Below the pieces are notes generated by a model. The model made no database searches. It was given only the letters and a program-made list of their open reading frames with translations, and was not told the DNA's origin. From Pseudidiomarina taiwanensis (GTDB lineage: Bacteria > Pseudomonadota > Gammaproteobacteria > Enterobacterales > Alteromonadaceae), in the NCBI RefSeq assembly GCF_003987435.1, contig NZ_PIQG01000003.1, positions 1-64,000 of the forward strand: a DNA stretch of 64,000 nt. Direction: 5' to 3'. Each line of letters starts with the position of its first letter. The stretch's first letter is position 1. Positions 61,411 to 64,000 of this stretch are shown piece after piece. The translations under genes were made by a program, and so were the position numbers.

Positions 61411-63615
61411 ATGACCAAAGCACAGCACGCCAACCTAGACTATCGAGTTTCTGTGGCACTTCCGGTCCCGCTTTATCGCTGTTTCGATTACACGGCAAGC
61501 GAGCGGCCGCAGGTGGGTGCGCGCGTGCTCGTACCCTTTGGACGGCGGCAAATGGTTGGGGTTTGTATTGCCGTTGAGCGTTATCAACAGCGCGCCGATG
61601 AAACCTTTGCGTTAAAGCCAATTGTTGAAATTCTAGATGACGCGTCACTCTGGCCGAAACCCTTATGGGCGATTTTGGAGTGGGCTGCGGATTACTACCA
61701 GCATCCTACCGGGGATGTGTTACAGCAAGCGATGCCGGTACTGTTACGACAAGGGGCAGCGGCCAGCTATCAAACCACCACGCGCTATACGCCCACGGTA
61801 AGTGGGCAACAGCTCGCATTAGATGAATTAAAGCGGGCGCCAAAACAACAACAGTTATTGGCTGCGTTGCAACAGCGCCCGCTGCTGCGGCGCGACTTGG
61901 TGGCGGCGGAATATTCGTTGTCGGCACTGAAAGCATTGCAAGATAAAGGTCTGGTTGATGGGATTGAGCATGAGCCCGCAGCGAAAGATTGGCGCTTTCA
62001 AATCGGTGCTGAGCCGCTGCGCTTAAACGCCGAGCAAGCGATCGCATTAGCAGCCATCGCCGCAGCTCCTAAACCCCAAACCTATTTACTGGATGGGGTG
62101 ACCGGCTCGGGTAAAACCGAAGTTTATTTACAAGCCATGGCGCAAGTGCTGCGCCAGGGTAAGCAGGTGTTGGTGTTGGTGCCTGAGATTGGCTTGACCC
62201 CACAAACCTTACGCCGTTTTCAAAAGCGTTTTGCGGTGCCGATTGTGATGCTGCACTCTGCCTTGACGGATCGCGAGCGCCTCGATGCCTGGCTTGATGC
62301 GCGTAACGGCAGCGCCGCCATCATTATTGGAACACGATCGGCAATTTTCACACCGTGCGAGCAACTTGGCATGATCATCGTTGATGAAGAGCACGATAGC
62401 TCGCTCAAGCAACATGAAGGGTTCCGTTATCATGCGCGTGACCTTGCGGTAGTGAGAGGCCAACATGAGCATGTGCCCGTTATTTTAGGCAGTGCCACCC
62501 CCTCTTTTGAGACCTTAAGTAATGCCCAGCGCCAACGTTATGCTTGGTTGCGGTTACAAAAGCGGGCTGGCGCCGCCAAGCCTGCTCGCCATGTGGTCCT
62601 CGATATTAAAGGCTTGGCCTTGCAAGCGGGGTTATCGCAACCCTTACTGAAATTAGTCGAGGCCGAACTCGAGCAAGGCAACCAAGTTTTGCTCTTTTTA
62701 AATCGGCGCGGGTTTGCTCCAGCGCTGCTTTGTCATGAGTGTGGTTGGTTGGCCGAATGTAAGCGCTGCAGCGCACACTACACAGTGCATCAGGGGCGCG
62801 GCCAATTAATTTGTCATCACTGTGGCAGTGAGCAGCGCATTCCAGCGCAATGTCATGACTGTGGTTCAACTCAACTGATCGGCCGTGGAGTGGGGACAGA
62901 ACAACTTGAGCAGGTTCTGGCTGAGCGTTTTCCTGACTATCCGGTACTTAGAATTGATCGCGATAGCACCCGCCGTAAGGGGGCCTTGAGTGCACACCTT
63001 GAAGCCGCTGCCGAAAATCGTTATCCGATTTTAGTCGGTACCCAAATGCTGGCCAAAGGTCACCATTTTCCAGACGTGACTTTAGTGGCCTTGTTGGATG
63101 TGGATGGGGCGCTTTATAGCAGTGATTTTAGGGCGGCTGAACGGCTCGGCCAATTATTCACTCAAGTTGCGGGGCGGGCTGGACGAGCCAGTAAACCGGG
63201 CACTGTGGTGTTGCAAACCCATCATCCGGAACACGAGTTGATTCAAGACTTAGTCAACAACGGTTACAGCCATTTTGCCCGAACCGCGTTGCAAGAACGG
63301 CAAGCAGTGCAACTACCGCCCTACTCACAATTGGCGCTATTTCGCGCTGAGGCAACTCAGGTCGAACTGGTTCAACAGGCACTGCAAGCGATTGCTCGGT
63401 TGATTCCAGAACGTCCAGATATTCTCTTGCTTGGACCTTTGCCGGCTGCACTTGAACGCCGCGCCGGTAAATATCGTTGGCAGTTGTGGCTGCAATGCGA
63501 TACTCGAGCGCTGCGCAGTCAGTTATTGCGACATATTCTGCCGCAACTAGAAGATCTGCCCGAATTGCGGCGGGTCAGATGGTCTTTAGACGTCGATCCG
63601 CAGGACGTAACGTAG
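61411..63615 (+). CDS. priA: Primosomal protein N' (replication restart helicase PriA)
   Basis: This 734-residue superfamily 2 helicase reloads the replisome at stalled forks. It has an N-terminal 3'-BD domain (1-110), a winged helix, Walker A DGVTGSGKTEVYL (about 229-241), DEEH box VDEEHDSS, and zinc-binding cysteines in CHECGWLAECKRC, CHHCGS and CHDCGS. Motifs GTQMLAKGHHFPDV and QVAGRAGRA follow. Normal length. It lies upstream of argS with a 63-bp gap. Confidence 0.98.
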   Translation: MTKAQHANLDYRVSVALPVPLYRCFDYTASERPQVGARVLVPFGRRQMVGVCIAVERYQQRADETFALKPIVEILDDASLWPKPLWAILEWAADYYQHPTGDVLQQAMPVLLRQGAAASYQTTTRYTPTVSGQQLALDELKRAPKQQQLLAALQQRPLLRRDLVAAEYSLSALKALQDKGLVDGIEHEPAAKDWRFQIGAEPLRLNAEQAIALAAIAAAPKPQTYLLDGVTGSGKTEVYLQAMAQVLRQGKQVLVLVPEIGLTPQTLRRFQKRFAVPIVMLHSALTDRERLDAWLDARNGSAAIIIGTRSAIFTPCEQLGMIIVDEEHDSSLKQHEGFRYHARDLAVVRGQHEHVPVILGSATPSFETLSNAQRQRYAWLRLQKRAGAAKPARHVVLDIKGLALQAGLSQPLLKLVEAELEQGNQVLLFLNRRGFAPALLCHECGWLAECKRCSAHYTVHQGRGQLICHHCGSEQRIPAQCHDCGSTQLIGRGVGTEQLEQVLAERFPDYPVLRIDRDSTRRKGALSAHLEAAAENRYPILVGTQMLAKGHHFPDVTLVALLDVDGALYSSDFRAAERLGQLFTQVAGRAGRASKPGTVVLQTHHPEHELIQDLVNNGYSHFARTALQERQAVQLPPYSQLALFRAEATQVELVQQALQAIARLIPERPDILLLGPLPAALERRAGKYRWQLWLQCDTRALRSQLLRHILPQLEDLPELRRVRWSLDVDPQDVT

Positions 63616-63678
63616 TAAACTTGCAGCCTATTGTATGTCCCTGGCTTTTGATCCCTTTTGATACGTGTAGGTTGGTCG

Positions 63679-64000
63679 ATGAAAGAGCAGTTAGAATCCC
63701 TTTTAGCAGACGCGGTGGCGTCGTTACAGCAACAACAGATTTTACCGGCGGAGTTAAGCCCGCGGATCCAACTCGACCGCCCTCGTGATAAAAGCCATGG
63801 CGACTTTGCCACTAATTTAGCGCTGATGCTGGCCAAGCCTGCGGGGAAAAATCCGCGCGAACTGGCGCAAGCTCTCATTGCGGCCTTACCGGACAACCAA
63901 GTGGTGGCCAAAGCCGAAATCGCTGGTCCTGGCTTCATTAACTTTACGGTCAGCCAAGCACAACTCCTCGAGCAGCTCGAACACGCCTATCAAGACCCTA
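63679..64000 (+). CDS. argS: Arginyl-tRNA synthetase, 5' part
   Basis: Only the first 107 codons are in the window; the gene runs off the right edge in frame. The product starts [20 protein letters not shown] and has [20 protein letters not shown] and AGPGFINF, the N-terminal Add1 tRNA-binding domain of bacterial ArgRS. The HIGH and KMSK-type motifs lie beyond the window. TAGGTTGG precedes the ATG. The priA-argS order is common in gammaproteobacteria. Confidence 0.95.
   Translation, partial: MKEQLESLLADAVASLQQQQILPAELSPRIQLDRPRDKSHGDFATNLALMLAKPAGKNPRELAQALIAALPDNQVVAKAEIAGPGFINFTVSQAQLLEQLEHAYQDP

Noticed and set aside
63519-63938. A 139-codon minus-strand frame over priA end and argS start
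   Set aside because: It is the antisense shadow of two clear genes, priA and argS.
1-64000. CRISPR arrays, insertion sequences and tRNA genes
   Set aside because: No regularly spaced repeats, transposase-like products or tRNA cloverleaf sequences were seen on reading through the gaps between genes.

Overview
The window is about 64 kb of bacterial chromosome. It is almost wholly coding, with operons on both strands, and starts on the 3' end of an rRNA operon (5S rRNA). The gene content and order point to a marine gammaproteobacterium of the Alteromonadales type, probably close to Idiomarina or Pseudidiomarina. The grounds are cyaY-hemCDXY facing lptM-dapF-DUF484-xerC-yigB-uvrD, pilMNOPQ-aroK-aroB-dam, argCBFG with a fused argH-argA, metJ/metL, and FNR/LexA/ArgR/MetJ-type sites. 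The genus is inference from these family features; no similarity search was possible.

Layout. 1-10.1 kb: 5S rRNA and its terminator; the haem operon cyaY-hemC-hemD-hemX-hemY; and, facing it, lptM-dapF-DUF484-xerC-yigB-uvrD, with a LexA-type box before uvrD. 10.1-13 kb: rarD and a recQ gene interrupted by one in-frame TAG. 13-18.6 kb: an accessory block with a HipA-family kinase (YjjJ type), a methyltransferase-HNH nuclease fusion, a HEPN protein with an RNxxxH motif, an unknown 138-residue protein and a WYL regulator. Its central divergent promoter region is full of palindromes. This block is the best candidate for an undescribed, probably defence-related, system. 18.5-25.5 kb: a LysE-type exporter, a glutamate-receptor-like channel with a potassium selectivity filter, dgkA, an acyltransferase/fused 2-oxoacid dehydrogenase E1 pair, and glutaryl-CoA dehydrogenase.

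25.3-30.6 kb: an oxygen-response neighbourhood with trhP-ferredoxin, tpm, hemN, ybaN and fnr. A perfect FNR box lies between trhP and tpm and a near-perfect one before hemN. 30.6-35.1 kb: an SGNH hydrolase, a thioredoxin-like protein, an ene-reductase-like flavoenzyme and an LTA-synthase-like sulfatase whose ribosome-binding site lies in an 11-bp inverted repeat. 35.1-45 kb: yhiN-rsmJ-elaA-dam-aroB-aroK and the type IV pilus alignment operon pilMNOPQ. 45-50.6 kb: PBP1A, metL and metJ. 50.6-56.5 kb: the arginine operon argCBFGH(A) behind tandem ARG boxes. 56.5-64 kb: a receiver protein and a membrane histidine kinase overlapping tail to tail, malic enzyme, rpmE, priA and the start of argS.

Convergent genes are packed very tightly: five pairs share a 4-nt stop-stop overlap. 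No tRNA gene, insertion sequence, integrase or CRISPR array was seen.
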